A stretch of 5,469 nt of DNA from Candidatus Sulfopaludibacter sp. SbA3 (lineage in GTDB: Bacteria > Acidobacteriota > Terriglobia > 20CM-2-55-15): positions 1 through 5,469 of the forward strand of contig CAMAWS010000256.1 of the NCBI GenBank assembly GCA_945861845.1. Direction: 5' to 3'. The position numbers and the translations under genes were made by a program. Shown one piece after another: positions 1 to 5,420 of this stretch (the first letter of the stretch is position 1; every line of letters starts with the position of its first letter). Below the pieces are notes generated by a model that saw only the letters and a list, made by a program, of their open reading frames with translations, ran no database searches and was not told the DNA's origin.

Positions 1-1
1 C

Positions 2-883
2 GCATCCGTCATTGTCAACGACAACGACGTCATCCTTGTAGACGATCATGTATCGCCGGCCGCGGCGTCGGTGTTGCTCGATGAGTTGAAGGACATTACA
101 GACAAGCCCGTTCGTTCCGTGATTAATACCCATTTTCATTTCGATCATGCTCACGGCAATCAGGTTTTCGGAAACGATGTCGCTATTATTGGTCACGAGT
201 TCACGCGTGAAATGTTGCTGGGTGGCAAGTCGATTGGAATGCCTCTATATCAGAATTATCTCTCGGGACTCCCACAGCAAATCCAGGATTTGAAACAAAG
301 GATCGCGGCGGAACCCGACGCCGCGAGGAAGGCGACGCTGGAAACGCAGCTCCAGGTCGTCGAAAACAACAATGCCTCGCAAGCCGAACTGAAACCGACG
401 CCGCCCAATGTGACTCTGAAGACGCAGATGACGCTTCATCGCGGCGATCGCGAAATCCAGATTCGTTTTCTGGGTCGCGCGCACACTGCAGGCGATGTCG
501 TCGTCTACCTTCCCAGGGAAAGAATCGTCATTACCGGCGATATGCTGACGACGGGGCTTTCAAACATGAGCGATGCGTTTGTAGATGAGTGGAGCACGAC
601 ATTGGACGAGTTGAAGAAGCTCGATTTCGTCACTGTTCTTCCCGGACACGGCGACGCCTTTACCGACAAAGCGAAGATCGACCACTTCCAGGCATACCTG
701 CGCGATGTGTGGAGTCAGGTCAGCCGTCTTAAGCAACGGGGTGTCACGGCAGAGGACGCCGCCAAACAGTCCGATTTGACGAAGCACAAGGAATACTTCC
801 CCACCATTCAAGGTCCGGGTGTTCCTCTCATTGGAGTAACGCGAATCTATGAGGTCATCGCCATGGCGGGCCGGCGGAATTGA
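2..883 (+). CDS. MBL-fold metallo-hydrolase, 5' end missing
   Basis: This is the C-terminal 293 residues of a metallo-beta-lactamase-fold hydrolase; the frame is open to the window edge, so the start and any signal peptide are missing. A GTG at 71 could be read as a start, but it would cut off the beta-strand reading NDVILVDDHVSP, which belongs to the fold. Counting from the first codon, the metal ligands are all visible: the HxHxDH motif (H44, H46, D48, H49), H161 in GRAHTAGD, the bridging D180 in ITGDML and H216 in LPGHGD. The complete set predicts an active dinuclear zinc enzyme. A charged, probably helical insert lies between the HxHxDH motif and H161 (about residues 90-125). Substrate is not predictable; exported relatives in this broad group include beta-lactamase-like and quinoprotein-associated hydrolases. 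It is followed closely by the TPR gene, probably in one operon. Confidence 0.9.
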   Translation, partial: ASVIVNDNDVILVDDHVSPAAASVLLDELKDITDKPVRSVINTHFHFDHAHGNQVFGNDVAIIGHEFTREMLLGGKSIGMPLYQNYLSGLPQQIQDLKQRIAAEPDAARKATLETQLQVVENNNASQAELKPTPPNVTLKTQMTLHRGDREIQIRFLGRAHTAGDVVVYLPRERIVITGDMLTTGLSNMSDAFVDEWSTTLDELKKLDFVTVLPGHGDAFTDKAKIDHFQAYLRDVWSQVSRLKQRGVTAEDAAKQSDLTKHKEYFPTIQGPGVPLIGVTRIYEVIAMAGRRN

Positions 884-914
884 CACCGTGATTCCGCGCC
901 ACAATAATTTCGCA

Positions 915-2318
915 ATGCGGCGAAGTCTTCTCCTGGTTTTCTTCTGGTCTCTCACGCTTGCACCGGCAATAGCGGCACAGCAGAATCCAATGCCAGGAAT
1001 GGGCCTGATCGCTGTTGGAACATCTGAAGAGGCGCAAGACATTCGAAACCGGCTGCTGGCGGGCGAGACATTCACCGAACTCGCACAGAAACACTCCGTG
1101 GACTTGTCTTCCGATGCCGGCGGTTACCTTGGCAGGACCGCGATCACGGAATTGCCGCTCGAGGCACAGCGGGTCGTAGCGGGCATGCAACCGGGCGAAC
1201 TCAGCCCCGTCATTCGAAGCGGAGACCGCTACCTGTTGGTAGTGCTGCTTACCGAAGAAGAAACAGACATAGTGGAATTCACTCCAGCCTGGGAACAGCA
1301 GATGACCTTGGCCGATCGCGCCTACCAGCAAGCGCGCTACGCAGATGCGGAACAGGCATGGCTGGCCGCCCTCGATATCGCCAATAAGATTTTCGCATCG
1401 GACCCGAGGCTGCCGGAAACCATGTCGAACCTCGCAAGGCTGTACCGCATCCAGGCGAAGTATGACAAGGCCGAACCTTTCTACAGGAATGCGCTCGGAC
1501 TGTTTGAGACCATCCTTGGGCCACAGGATGGTTACGTTGCCACCGCCCTGACCAATCTGGGTTACTTCTACATGGCTGTCGGAAAGTATTCCGATGCGGA
1601 GGAGGTATTCAAACGTTCCCTCTCCATTGACGAAACGAACCTCGGGCCGAACGATCCGGAGTTGATTTCAACGCTGGACGCGATGGCGCACACCTACACG
1701 TCGCAGAAGAGATACGACGAGGCTGACGCCACGATTAAGCGCGAGATGGCCATCGCCTCAGGCGCGGGGCTGCCCGACTATCCACTGGTAAGCCGAAGCC
1801 TCGTAAACCTGGCGCGTCTTCACCTCGAGCGGCAAGACTACATCGAAGCGGAACCGTTGTTTAAGCGGGCTTTTGACATCGTGGAAAACGCTGTGGGATC
1901 GAACCATCCGGAACTGCAATCGAGCATTACCGGCCTGGCAGGCGTCTACTCCGCGCAGGGAAAGTACAGCGAGGCGGAAGTCCTGTACAAGAGCGCCATG
2001 GAAATCGTGGAACCGGCGCTGGGAGCCGACCATCCAGACATGGCCGCAATCCTGACGGATCTGGCGGAGTGCTACCGCGCCCAGACGAGGTATGCCGAGG
2101 CCGAACCACTCTACAAGCGCTCGTTGACCATTATGGAGGGAGCTTTGGGGCAGGAGAGTCCGGAACTGATCCCGATCCTCAACAATCTGGCGCTGCTTTA
2201 CGATGCCGAGGGCAGGCAGGCGGAAGTCGAGGCGTCAGTGAAACGCGCCTTAAACATTGGCAAGTCTGACGAATCCCTGCTAAAGACCATTCGAGACAAC
2301 TTCCCTGCCATTAATTAA
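915..2318 (+). CDS. Exported degenerate parvulin (PpiC-type) domain fused to eight TPR units
   Basis: Predicted 467-residue exported protein. Residues 1-21 form a signal peptide (MRRS, a hydrophobic stretch, then AIA-AQ near the cleavage site), which is why the ATG at 915 is preferred. An in-frame GTG at 888, 4 nt after the upstream stop, is the main alternative; the ATG at 849 would overlap the upstream gene by 35 nt. Residues about 31-115 resemble a parvulin rotamase domain: an EEAQDIRNRLLAGETFTELAQKHS-like helix region, then SSDAGGYLG, and a final strand GDRYLLVVLL. Both histidines usual in parvulins (first strand HILV, last strand GxH) are absent, replaced near G30 and by Y106, so catalysis is doubtful. 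Residues about 130-460 are eight 42-residue TPR units of kinesin-light-chain type, with AEPLYKRSL-like helix B and LG..HPE linkers. Likely a periplasmic protein-binding scaffold; partner unknown. The acetyltransferase gene begins 2 nt after its stop. Confidence 0.85.
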   Translation: MRRSLLLVFFWSLTLAPAIAAQQNPMPGMGLIAVGTSEEAQDIRNRLLAGETFTELAQKHSVDLSSDAGGYLGRTAITELPLEAQRVVAGMQPGELSPVIRSGDRYLLVVLLTEEETDIVEFTPAWEQQMTLADRAYQQARYADAEQAWLAALDIANKIFASDPRLPETMSNLARLYRIQAKYDKAEPFYRNALGLFETILGPQDGYVATALTNLGYFYMAVGKYSDAEEVFKRSLSIDETNLGPNDPELISTLDAMAHTYTSQKRYDEADATIKREMAIASGAGLPDYPLVSRSLVNLARLHLERQDYIEAEPLFKRAFDIVENAVGSNHPELQSSITGLAGVYSAQGKYSEAEVLYKSAMEIVEPALGADHPDMAAILTDLAECYRAQTRYAEAEPLYKRSLTIMEGALGQESPELIPILNNLALLYDAEGRQAEVEASVKRALNIGKSDESLLKTIRDNFPAIN

Positions 2319-2320
2319 TT

Positions 2321-2902
2321 TTGTCTCTCCAATCCCTGATCCTCAAGATCGACAGCGAATTAGAACTTCGGCAACTATCCGAGCGGGACGGCACAACCCT
2401 GTTCGATCTAACTGACAAGAACAGGCGCTATCTCCGCCAGTGGCTGCCGTGGCTTGACGACACAACTTCGGTCATCGATACGCTGCAGTTCATCAACGCG
2501 GTAACCAACAAGGCGTCCGGGAACAGTGGCTATACGTTCGGGATTCTTCATTGCGGCGTACTTGCAGGAGTAATTGCTCAGCACCAACTGGATCGTGCAA
2601 ACCGCGCGGCCGAACTGGGCTATTGGCTGGATGAGGATCGTCAGGGCCTCGGGATCATGACTCGCGCCGCCGAGCGCCTGGTGGAGTTCGCATTCGACAA
2701 CCAGTACTGCAACCGCGTAGTCCTTCGCTGCGCCGCGGAGAACCTCAAAAGCCGGGGCATCCCCGAGCGCCTCGGGTTCGTGCAGGAAGGTGTGCTGCGT
2801 GATGCCGAATGGCTCTATGACCACTTCGTCGATCTCGCCGTTTATTCGATGCTGAAACGAGACTGGACGGACCGGTCCCGGGCTCAGTCCGCCTCCTCCT
2901 GA
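2321..2902 (+). CDS. GNAT N-acetyltransferase, RimJ/RimL family
   Basis: 193 residues, the usual length for cytoplasmic RimJ/RimL-type acetyltransferases, which move an acetyl group from acetyl-CoA to an N-terminal or side-chain amine of a protein, or to a small molecule. Family signatures occur in order: LELRQLSERDGTTLF (14-28), NRRYLRQWLPWLD (34-46), AELGYWLDEDRQGLGIMTRA (97-116), which contains the acetyl-CoA pyrophosphate-binding RQGLGI (107-112), then NRVVLRCAAENLKSR (131-145), IPERLGFVQEGVLRDAEWLYD (147-167) and VYSMLKRDW (174-182). It is closest in pattern to the Bacillus YdaF/RimL-like group. The start is a TTG two nucleotides after the preceding stop; a stop at 2312-2314 leaves no other upstream start except ATT, and no Shine-Dalgarno is visible, so translation is probably coupled to the TPR gene. 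The 3' end overlaps the convergent membrane-protein gene by 19 bp. The acceptor substrate cannot be told from sequence. Confidence 0.9.
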   Translation: MSLQSLILKIDSELELRQLSERDGTTLFDLTDKNRRYLRQWLPWLDDTTSVIDTLQFINAVTNKASGNSGYTFGILHCGVLAGVIAQHQLDRANRAAELGYWLDEDRQGLGIMTRAAERLVEFAFDNQYCNRVVLRCAAENLKSRGIPERLGFVQEGVLRDAEWLYDHFVDLAVYSMLKRDWTDRSRAQSASS

Positions 2903-3417
2903 GAAATCGGCGTCGCTTTCGGTGGCTGCCATTTGAAGAACTCGATGTACGGCCGCTCTCCTGTTCCCCTGGAAACCGTGATCGGATCCAGCAGCATTTC
3001 TACACGGAACTTATGAAAGGCGCGGTAAGCGAAGAGGTAGAAGAGAATGGGCCTCTTCAACACGTGGTCGCCGTTGATCAGCATGTCGAACAGCAGGTGC
3101 ATCGCGGCGCCGATCCAATAGCCAATCAATATCGGATGAGGCTGGAAGGCTGCAATCCCGGCCAGCAGGGTCATCAGTTCGAGCGAATGCAGCGGCAGCA
3201 CCATCTTTTGCGCCTTGTACGTGAAATAGTATCGAAGAAAACTCGCGGGACTCGGCCGACGCCACTGCCGCTCAAAGATCAGGTAGTCGAGGTAGTGGTC
3301 GAAATCAATCAGGAACCCTCCGAGCACACATCCGGCGGCGAGCGGAGCTGATCGCGTATAGGCGTAAGCCGCGCTACCAAGCACGAAAGATGTCGCAAGG
3401 TGACCGCCAGGCATCAT
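2884..3417 (-). CDS. YdjM/DUF457-like membrane-bound putative metal-dependent hydrolase
   Basis: 177-residue integral membrane protein with the spaced His/Asp pattern of the YdjM/DUF457 group of membrane-associated putative metal-dependent hydrolases. Motifs from the chosen start: H6 in PGGHLATS, D38-F-D40-H41 at the end of the first hydrophobic stretch (FLIDFDH), LHSLE (H77, E80), and AMHLLFD (H107, D111), each beside hydrophobic segments at about 11-37, 79-92, 95-114 and 123-130. This layout puts a metal site at a membrane face; the true reaction of the family is not established. Start: tandem ATGs at 3417 and 3414, neither with a clear Shine-Dalgarno. A TTG at 3459 would add 14 residues (MCRCCSF...) not typical of the family and would run into the tRNA promoter, so it was not used. 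The stop lies inside the end of the convergent acetyltransferase gene. Confidence 0.75.
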   Translation of the reverse strand: MMPGGHLATSFVLGSAAYAYTRSAPLAAGCVLGGFLIDFDHYLDYLIFERQWRRPSPASFLRYYFTYKAQKMVLPLHSLELMTLLAGIAAFQPHPILIGYWIGAAMHLLFDMLINGDHVLKRPILFYLFAYRAFHKFRVEMLLDPITVSRGTGERPYIEFFKWQPPKATPISQEEAD

Positions 3418-3435
3418 AAGTAATGTAAATGGTGC

Positions 3436-3465
3436 TTGAAAAGAGCAGCAGCGGCACAAGATAAT
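3436..3465 (+). promoter_or_regulatory. Sigma70-type promoter of tRNA-Glu
   Basis: A -35 box TTGAAA (3436-3441; 5 of 6 to TTGACA) and a -10 box GATAAT (3460-3465; 5 of 6 to TATAAT) are separated by 18 nt. Transcription would start at about 3472, some 9 nt before the mature tRNA 5' end, which is a natural leader for RNase P. It lies in the 63-bp gap between the divergent membrane-protein gene and the tRNA. Confidence 0.6.
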
Positions 3466-3469
3466 CTTG
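3457..3469. repeat. 13-bp palindrome CAAGATAATCTTG over the tRNA -10 box
   Basis: Perfect 6-bp arms CAAGAT and ATCTTG flank a single central A. The palindrome covers the whole predicted -10 box of the tRNA promoter and sits upstream of the divergent minus-strand gene. It could be a regulator-binding site, or chance; a match of this size in an AT-rich promoter is weak evidence on its own. Confidence 0.4.
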
Positions 3470-3480
3470 GGACTGACGCT

Positions 3481-3552
3481 GGCCCCATCGTCTAACGGTT
3501 AGGACGCGGCCCTCTCAAGGCCAAAATACGGGTTCGATTCCCGTTGGGGCTA
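3481..3552 (+). tRNA. tRNA-Glu (anticodon CTC)
   Basis: A full cloverleaf folds by hand. The acceptor stem is 3481-3487 with 3545-3551 (7 bp, the first pair G-U). The D arm is 3490-3505 with the GTCTAACGGTTAGGAC pattern typical of tRNA-Glu. The anticodon stem is 3507-3511/3519-3523 with loop CTCTCAA and anticodon CTC at 3514-3516, reading GAG. The T arm is 3528-3544, stem ACGGG/CCCGT and loop TTCGATT. The discriminator is A3552. The 3' CCA is not encoded (TTC follows), so CCA must be added by the nucleotidyltransferase. Slightly unusual points are the C27-A43 mismatch at the top of the anticodon stem (3507/3523) and the G1-U72 pair. The rest is canonical, so a working gene is likely. Its 3' end is a plausible integration site for mobile DNA. 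Confidence 0.93.
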
Positions 3553-3688
3553 TTCCCTTACAATCCAGCACCCGGCCTCCTCTGGAAAGGTTTGTCCGAG
3601 AAAGACTTCCTTGAATGGAAATGGTAAATAAGAACGCAATTCAGCCGTTCAATTTAGCTGCTTCGATTAGAACACAGCTTTAAACTGC

Positions 3689-3723
3689 AAGGGTTCACGC
3701 CTGCATTGCTTCAATGAACCCTT
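3689..3723. repeat. 9-bp perfect inverted repeat (stem-loop)
   Basis: Arms AAGGGTTCA (3689-3697) and TGAACCCTT (3715-3723) are exact reverse complements with a 17-nt loop. On the minus strand the second arm contains the TGA that ends the decayed frame, so it could be the hairpin of that lost gene's transcript end. There is no T-run on either side, so a Rho-independent terminator is not supported. Confidence 0.5.
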
Positions 3724-3889
3724 CAAGATGAATAGTCGTGGCTGCTCTCCTATGTTGAATACTCGGTACAGGTAAAACTGGTCGCTTTTCGATTCTGAAA
3801 ACTCGACCTGTCACGCTCAGCCTGTTGCGCTCAAACTCCACAATGAGTTCCTCGCCCCGCCTGCCCAGTAGGCCATTTTGTGAATATTT
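3695..3889 (-). pseudogene. Possible remnant of a protein-coding gene, no start codon
   Basis: A 64-codon open frame between two stops on the minus strand. It lacks any ATG near its upstream end, and only internal CTG or GTG codons are available. The translation looks protein-like at its beginning, LLGRRGEELIVEFERNRL, which reads like the amphipathic opening of DUF3883-type domains seen in restriction and defence proteins. The remainder (SVTGRVFRIEKRPVLPVPSIQ..., ending EGFIEAMQA) matches nothing I recognise. It may be the tail of a gene truncated by insertion or deletion beside the tRNA, or a chance open frame. The DUF3883 resemblance is by eye only and is weak. Confidence 0.25.
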
Positions 3890-3922
3890 TCACTTGGCTG
3901 AATGTTCGCATTTTGAGAATAT
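3874..3922 (+). promoter_or_regulatory. Candidate higBA operator/promoter: 14-bp direct repeats with a small palindrome
   Basis: Two 14-nt copies, CATTTTGTGAATAT (3874-3887) and CATTTTGAGAATAT (3909-3922), match at 13 of 14 positions with starts 35 nt apart. The first copy runs into the palindrome GTGAA-TATT-TTCAC (3880-3893). The second ends 6 nt before the higB start codon. A weak -35/-10 pair, TTGGCT (3894-3899) and GAATAT (3917-3922) with 17-nt spacing, would place the transcript start at or beside the GTG, giving little or no leader. TA operons are normally repressed by their antitoxin, so these repeats are good candidates for HigA binding; this is inference. Confidence 0.45.
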
Positions 3923-3928
3923 CCAGTT

Positions 3929-4213
3929 GTGCACGTGATCTCGGAGAAGGCGTTGCGTGAGTTCTGGCAGAGACACGCCGCCGCGAAAGGACCTCTGCGA
4001 TCATGGCTGACGGCGGCGAGACGGGCGAAGTGGCAAAATATGGCGGAGGTTCGTCATACCTTCAACACGACGGATGTAGCAGGCATTTACACGATCTTCA
4101 ACATAAAGGGCAATGCATACAGGCTGATCACGGCCATCCATTACAACCGGCAGAAAGTGTATATCCGCAATGTGTTCACTCACGCCGAATACGACCGATG
4201 GAACAAAGGATGA
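3929..4213 (+). CDS. higB: HigB-family toxin, mRNA interferase
   Basis: 94 residues, the full length for HigB toxins of the RelE superfamily (HigB_toxin family). These cut mRNA, usually at the ribosome, and are neutralised by the HigA antitoxin encoded next door. The whole protein follows the family pattern: MHVISEKALREFW at the N-terminus, a basic WLTAARRAKWQNMAEVRHTF region (26-45), DVAGIYTIFNIKGNAYRLITAIHYN (49-73) and the end VYIRNVFTHAEYDRW (77-91). The THAEYD motif with its histidine is intact, so the toxin is predicted active. The GTG start at 3929 is fixed by the conserved MHVIS opening. Only a weak GAGAA lies upstream, so initiation may be poor or leaderless. The higA antitoxin begins 16 nt downstream. 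Toxin-first order is normal for this family. Confidence 0.93.
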   Translation: MHVISEKALREFWQRHAAAKGPLRSWLTAARRAKWQNMAEVRHTFNTTDVAGIYTIFNIKGNAYRLITAIHYNRQKVYIRNVFTHAEYDRWNKG

Positions 4214-4229
4214 GGGTCATGAAGAAGTC

Positions 4230-4703
4230 ATGAAGAAGAGGAAGGCTGGAGAAATCATTGACAACGGCTATTTCGATCTCGTGCGGCGATTCCCCCTAAA
4301 GCCGATTACATCCGCCCGGGAACTCAACCGAGCCATCGAGAGCGTTAATGAATTGGTAGACCGGGGATTTGAGAATCTGACGCATGGTGAAGAAGCTTAT
4401 CTCGATGTGCTCTCGGATCTTGTCGAAAAATATGAAAACACCCATCATCCGATTCCTGACGCCAGCCCGGTGGAAATGCTGAAATTCTTTATCGAGGATC
4501 GCAACACAAACCAGCGTGCGGTCGCGCTCGGCAGCGGTATCGCAGTTTCCACGTTGTCTGAAATTCTATCCGGCCGGCGCCGGATGAATCTGGAGCATAT
4601 GCATAAACTCGCCGCGCTTTTCAAAGTCGACGTTGGCGTATTTCTGCCCAAGCCGAAGCTCCCAAAGACGTCCTCAAGCAAACTGCATGCTGTAAAACAA
4701 TGA
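4230..4703 (+). CDS. higA: HigA-family antitoxin with C-terminal helix-turn-helix
   Basis: 157 residues, matching the longer HigA antitoxins of the COG5499 type. The N-terminal half carries the family pattern YFDLVRRFPLKPITSARELNRA (14-35), then an EEAYLDVLSDLVEKYENTHHP stretch (54-73). The C-terminal part is an XRE-type helix-turn-helix at about 94-138, NQRAVALGSGIAVSTLSEILSGRRRMNLEHMHKLAALFKVDVGVFL, with the recognition helix around VSTLSEILSGRR. The protein should bind HigB to block it and repress the operon promoter. The ATG at 4230 is chosen because it begins with the family-like KKRKAGEII and leaves a 16-nt gap to higB; the upstream ATG at 4170 would overlap higB by 44 nt and add an unrelated sequence. 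GAGGG at 4212-4216 and GAAGAA at 4221-4226 are possible but imperfect ribosome-binding sequences. Confidence 0.9.
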   Translation: MKKRKAGEIIDNGYFDLVRRFPLKPITSARELNRAIESVNELVDRGFENLTHGEEAYLDVLSDLVEKYENTHHPIPDASPVEMLKFFIEDRNTNQRAVALGSGIAVSTLSEILSGRRRMNLEHMHKLAALFKVDVGVFLPKPKLPKTSSSKLHAVKQ

Positions 4704-4769
4704 ACCGCTCGCGATCATTGCCGCTGGTTTTCATGCGTAGCATCAGCAAAAATTGATGGGAAACTTGAT

Positions 4770-4801
4770 GGCTGCGCCCTATCGGGCTTGCATTCGCAGC
4801 C
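4770..4801. repeat. Inverted repeat between the two TA modules
   Basis: Outer arms GGCTGCG (4770-4776) and CGCAGCC (4795-4801) are perfect reverse complements. Inner CCC/GGG (4777-4779, 4784-4786) can extend the stem with an 8-nt bulge. It lies in the 196-bp gap between the converging higBA and hicBA ends and could act as a two-way transcription end or merely slow RNA polymerase. No T-run follows on either strand, so terminator function is unproven. Confidence 0.35.
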
Positions 4802-4899
4802 GCTCATTTGGCAGCAAGTATCAGGACTCTCCATTAGTGCCGGTTCAGCTGCCGAAACTCTATAGAAAACCCACTATTCAGTCCAAACTATTGTGTTAA

Positions 4900-5121
4900 T
4901 CAGAGAAGGTCGTCCTCGGTCCAGCGGGCCTGGAGAAGAATGATGCTGCGAAGCGTGCCGATGGGAATGGTGCCGGATTCCTTGTGACACGAGACGGTCG
5001 CAGCCCGGCCGTCGGGATGCCTGAAACGCCGATGGCTTCCGGTCGTGCGGATATGAACGAACCCATCGGTTTCGAGTGCGCGGATAATGTCGCGGGCGGG
5101 AAACCCTCGCGGGACGTTCAA
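4900..5121 (-). CDS. hicA: HicA-family toxin, mRNA interferase
   Basis: 73 residues, the normal size of HicA (YcfA-like) toxins, which have a double-stranded-RNA-binding-like fold and cleave mRNA without ribosomes. The family pattern is complete: PARDIIRALETDGFVHIRTTGSHRRFRHPDGR (8-39) with the catalytic histidine H30 in the GSH motif, then ATVSCHKESGTIPIGTLRSIILLQARWTEDDLL (41-73). All key positions are present, so activity is expected. It starts with TTG (5121-5119), and the bases TTGA hold both this start and the TGA stop of hicB. Production of the toxin is thus coupled to translation of its antitoxin. Placing the antitoxin first is the reverse of the Escherichia coli hicAB order. Confidence 0.93.
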   Translation of the reverse strand: MNVPRGFPARDIIRALETDGFVHIRTTGSHRRFRHPDGRAATVSCHKESGTIPIGTLRSIILLQARWTEDDLL

Positions 5122-5372
5122 ACGGTTACCAGTACGGCGTGAGACTCTGCGGATGCGATAAGCGCGTCCAGCGGTATTTCCTTACCTGCCTCGACAAGCT
5201 CGTCAACAATCATGTGGAGCACTTCGCCGATATTCTTCATCGCCTCCTCGCGAGTATCGCCCCACGTTGAGGCGCCGATGTATTCGAGCGCCGGACAGTA
5301 CGCCCGGAATGCGGGCCGCCCATCCTCATGCTCGTCATCTACGACAACGACTTTGAAAACGTAGCTTTTCAA
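5118..5372 (-). CDS. hicB: HicB-family antitoxin, short form
   Basis: 84 residues with the HicB RNase-H-like fold pattern: strands KSYVFKVVVVDDEHEDGRPAFRAYCPALEYIGASTWGDT (2-40), then the helix REEAMKNIGEVLHMIVDELVEAGKEIPLD (41-69). It binds and blocks HicA. After this domain only about 15 residues remain, so the C-terminal helix-turn-helix or ribbon-helix-helix found in many longer HicB proteins is missing; DNA binding, if any, would need another arrangement. The start codon is TTG, set by an excellent Shine-Dalgarno AGGAGG five nucleotides upstream. The stop overlaps the hicA start by 4 nt. It is the first gene of a two-gene operon. Confidence 0.93.
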   Translation of the reverse strand: MKSYVFKVVVVDDEHEDGRPAFRAYCPALEYIGASTWGDTREEAMKNIGEVLHMIVDELVEAGKEIPLDALIASAESHAVLVTV

Positions 5373-5377
5373 GGTGT

Positions 5378-5383
5378 CCTCCT
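5378..5383 (-). promoter_or_regulatory. Strong Shine-Dalgarno that fixes the hicB TTG start
   Basis: On the minus strand this reads AGGAGG, a full match to the anti-Shine-Dalgarno core, followed by 5 nt (ACACC) and the TTG. It is the best ribosome-binding site in the window and should give strong antitoxin synthesis despite the TTG start. hicA has no comparable site of its own. Confidence 0.8.
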
Positions 5384-5390
5384 CACGCCG

Positions 5391-5399
5391 AGAATACCA
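5391..5399 (-). promoter_or_regulatory. Extended -10 promoter for hicBA
   Basis: The minus strand reads TGG-TATTCT: a -10 box TATTCT (5396-5391; 4 of 6 to TATAAT) preceded by the TGn extension at 5399-5397. A -35 at 17-nt spacing would be GAGTCC, a poor match, as is usual for extended -10 promoters. Transcription would start near 5384, just ahead of the Shine-Dalgarno. Confidence 0.45.
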
Positions 5400-5420
5400 C
5401 GAGTCCGGGGTGCGGACTCG
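5400..5420. promoter_or_regulatory. Perfect 8-bp inverted repeat, candidate hicBA operator
   Basis: Arms CGAGTCCG (5400-5407) and CGGACTCG (5413-5420) flank a 5-nt spacer GGGTG. The repeat covers the spacer and -35 zone of the predicted hicBA promoter, so a bound protein would block RNA polymerase. TA operons are usually autorepressed. Because this HicB lacks an evident DNA-binding tail, the binder might be the HicAB complex or an outside regulator. A hairpin in a longer upstream transcript is the other reading. Confidence 0.55.

Larger units (their letters stand above)
3553..3928. other. Gene-poor region between tRNA-Glu and higBA
   Basis: 376 bp with no intact gene. It is visibly more AT-rich than the genes to the left. 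It holds the decayed minus-strand frame at 3695-3889, the inverted repeat at 3689-3723, and the repeat cluster in front of higB. No copy of the tRNA 3' end, no integrase and no clear Rho-independent terminator (stem plus T-run) for the tRNA is seen. A position directly 3' of a tRNA fits the edge of an old integrated element, but that is inference. Confidence 0.5.

Noticed and set aside
849..914. 22-residue extension of the TPR protein from the ATG at 849.
   Set aside because: It overlaps the hydrolase gene and would bury the signal peptide behind a long N-region; the start at 915 or 888 is more natural.
3418..3459. 14-residue N-terminal extension of the membrane protein from a TTG at 3459.
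   Set aside because: It overlaps the predicted tRNA promoter and palindrome, and adds a Cys-rich stretch not expected in the family.
3531..3552. Search for a second copy of the tRNA 3' end as an attachment-site repeat.
   Set aside because: No second copy is seen in the window by eye; the far end of any element would lie outside it.
4170..4229. N-terminal extension of HigA from the ATG at 4170.
   Set aside because: It would overlap higB by 44 nt, and the added residues do not match the family; the ATG at 4230 fits better.
4219..4233. Tiny ATG-AAG-AAG-TCA-TGA frame overlapping the higA start by ATGA.
   Set aside because: A four-codon frame; coupling of this kind is possible but cannot be supported.
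4715..4873. Minus-strand 52-codon frame between the two TA modules, with an internal ATG and a Cys-rich stretch (CCQMSGCEC).
   Set aside because: No ribosome-binding site, no family resemblance, and no start near the upstream end; it could be debris but nothing supports coding.
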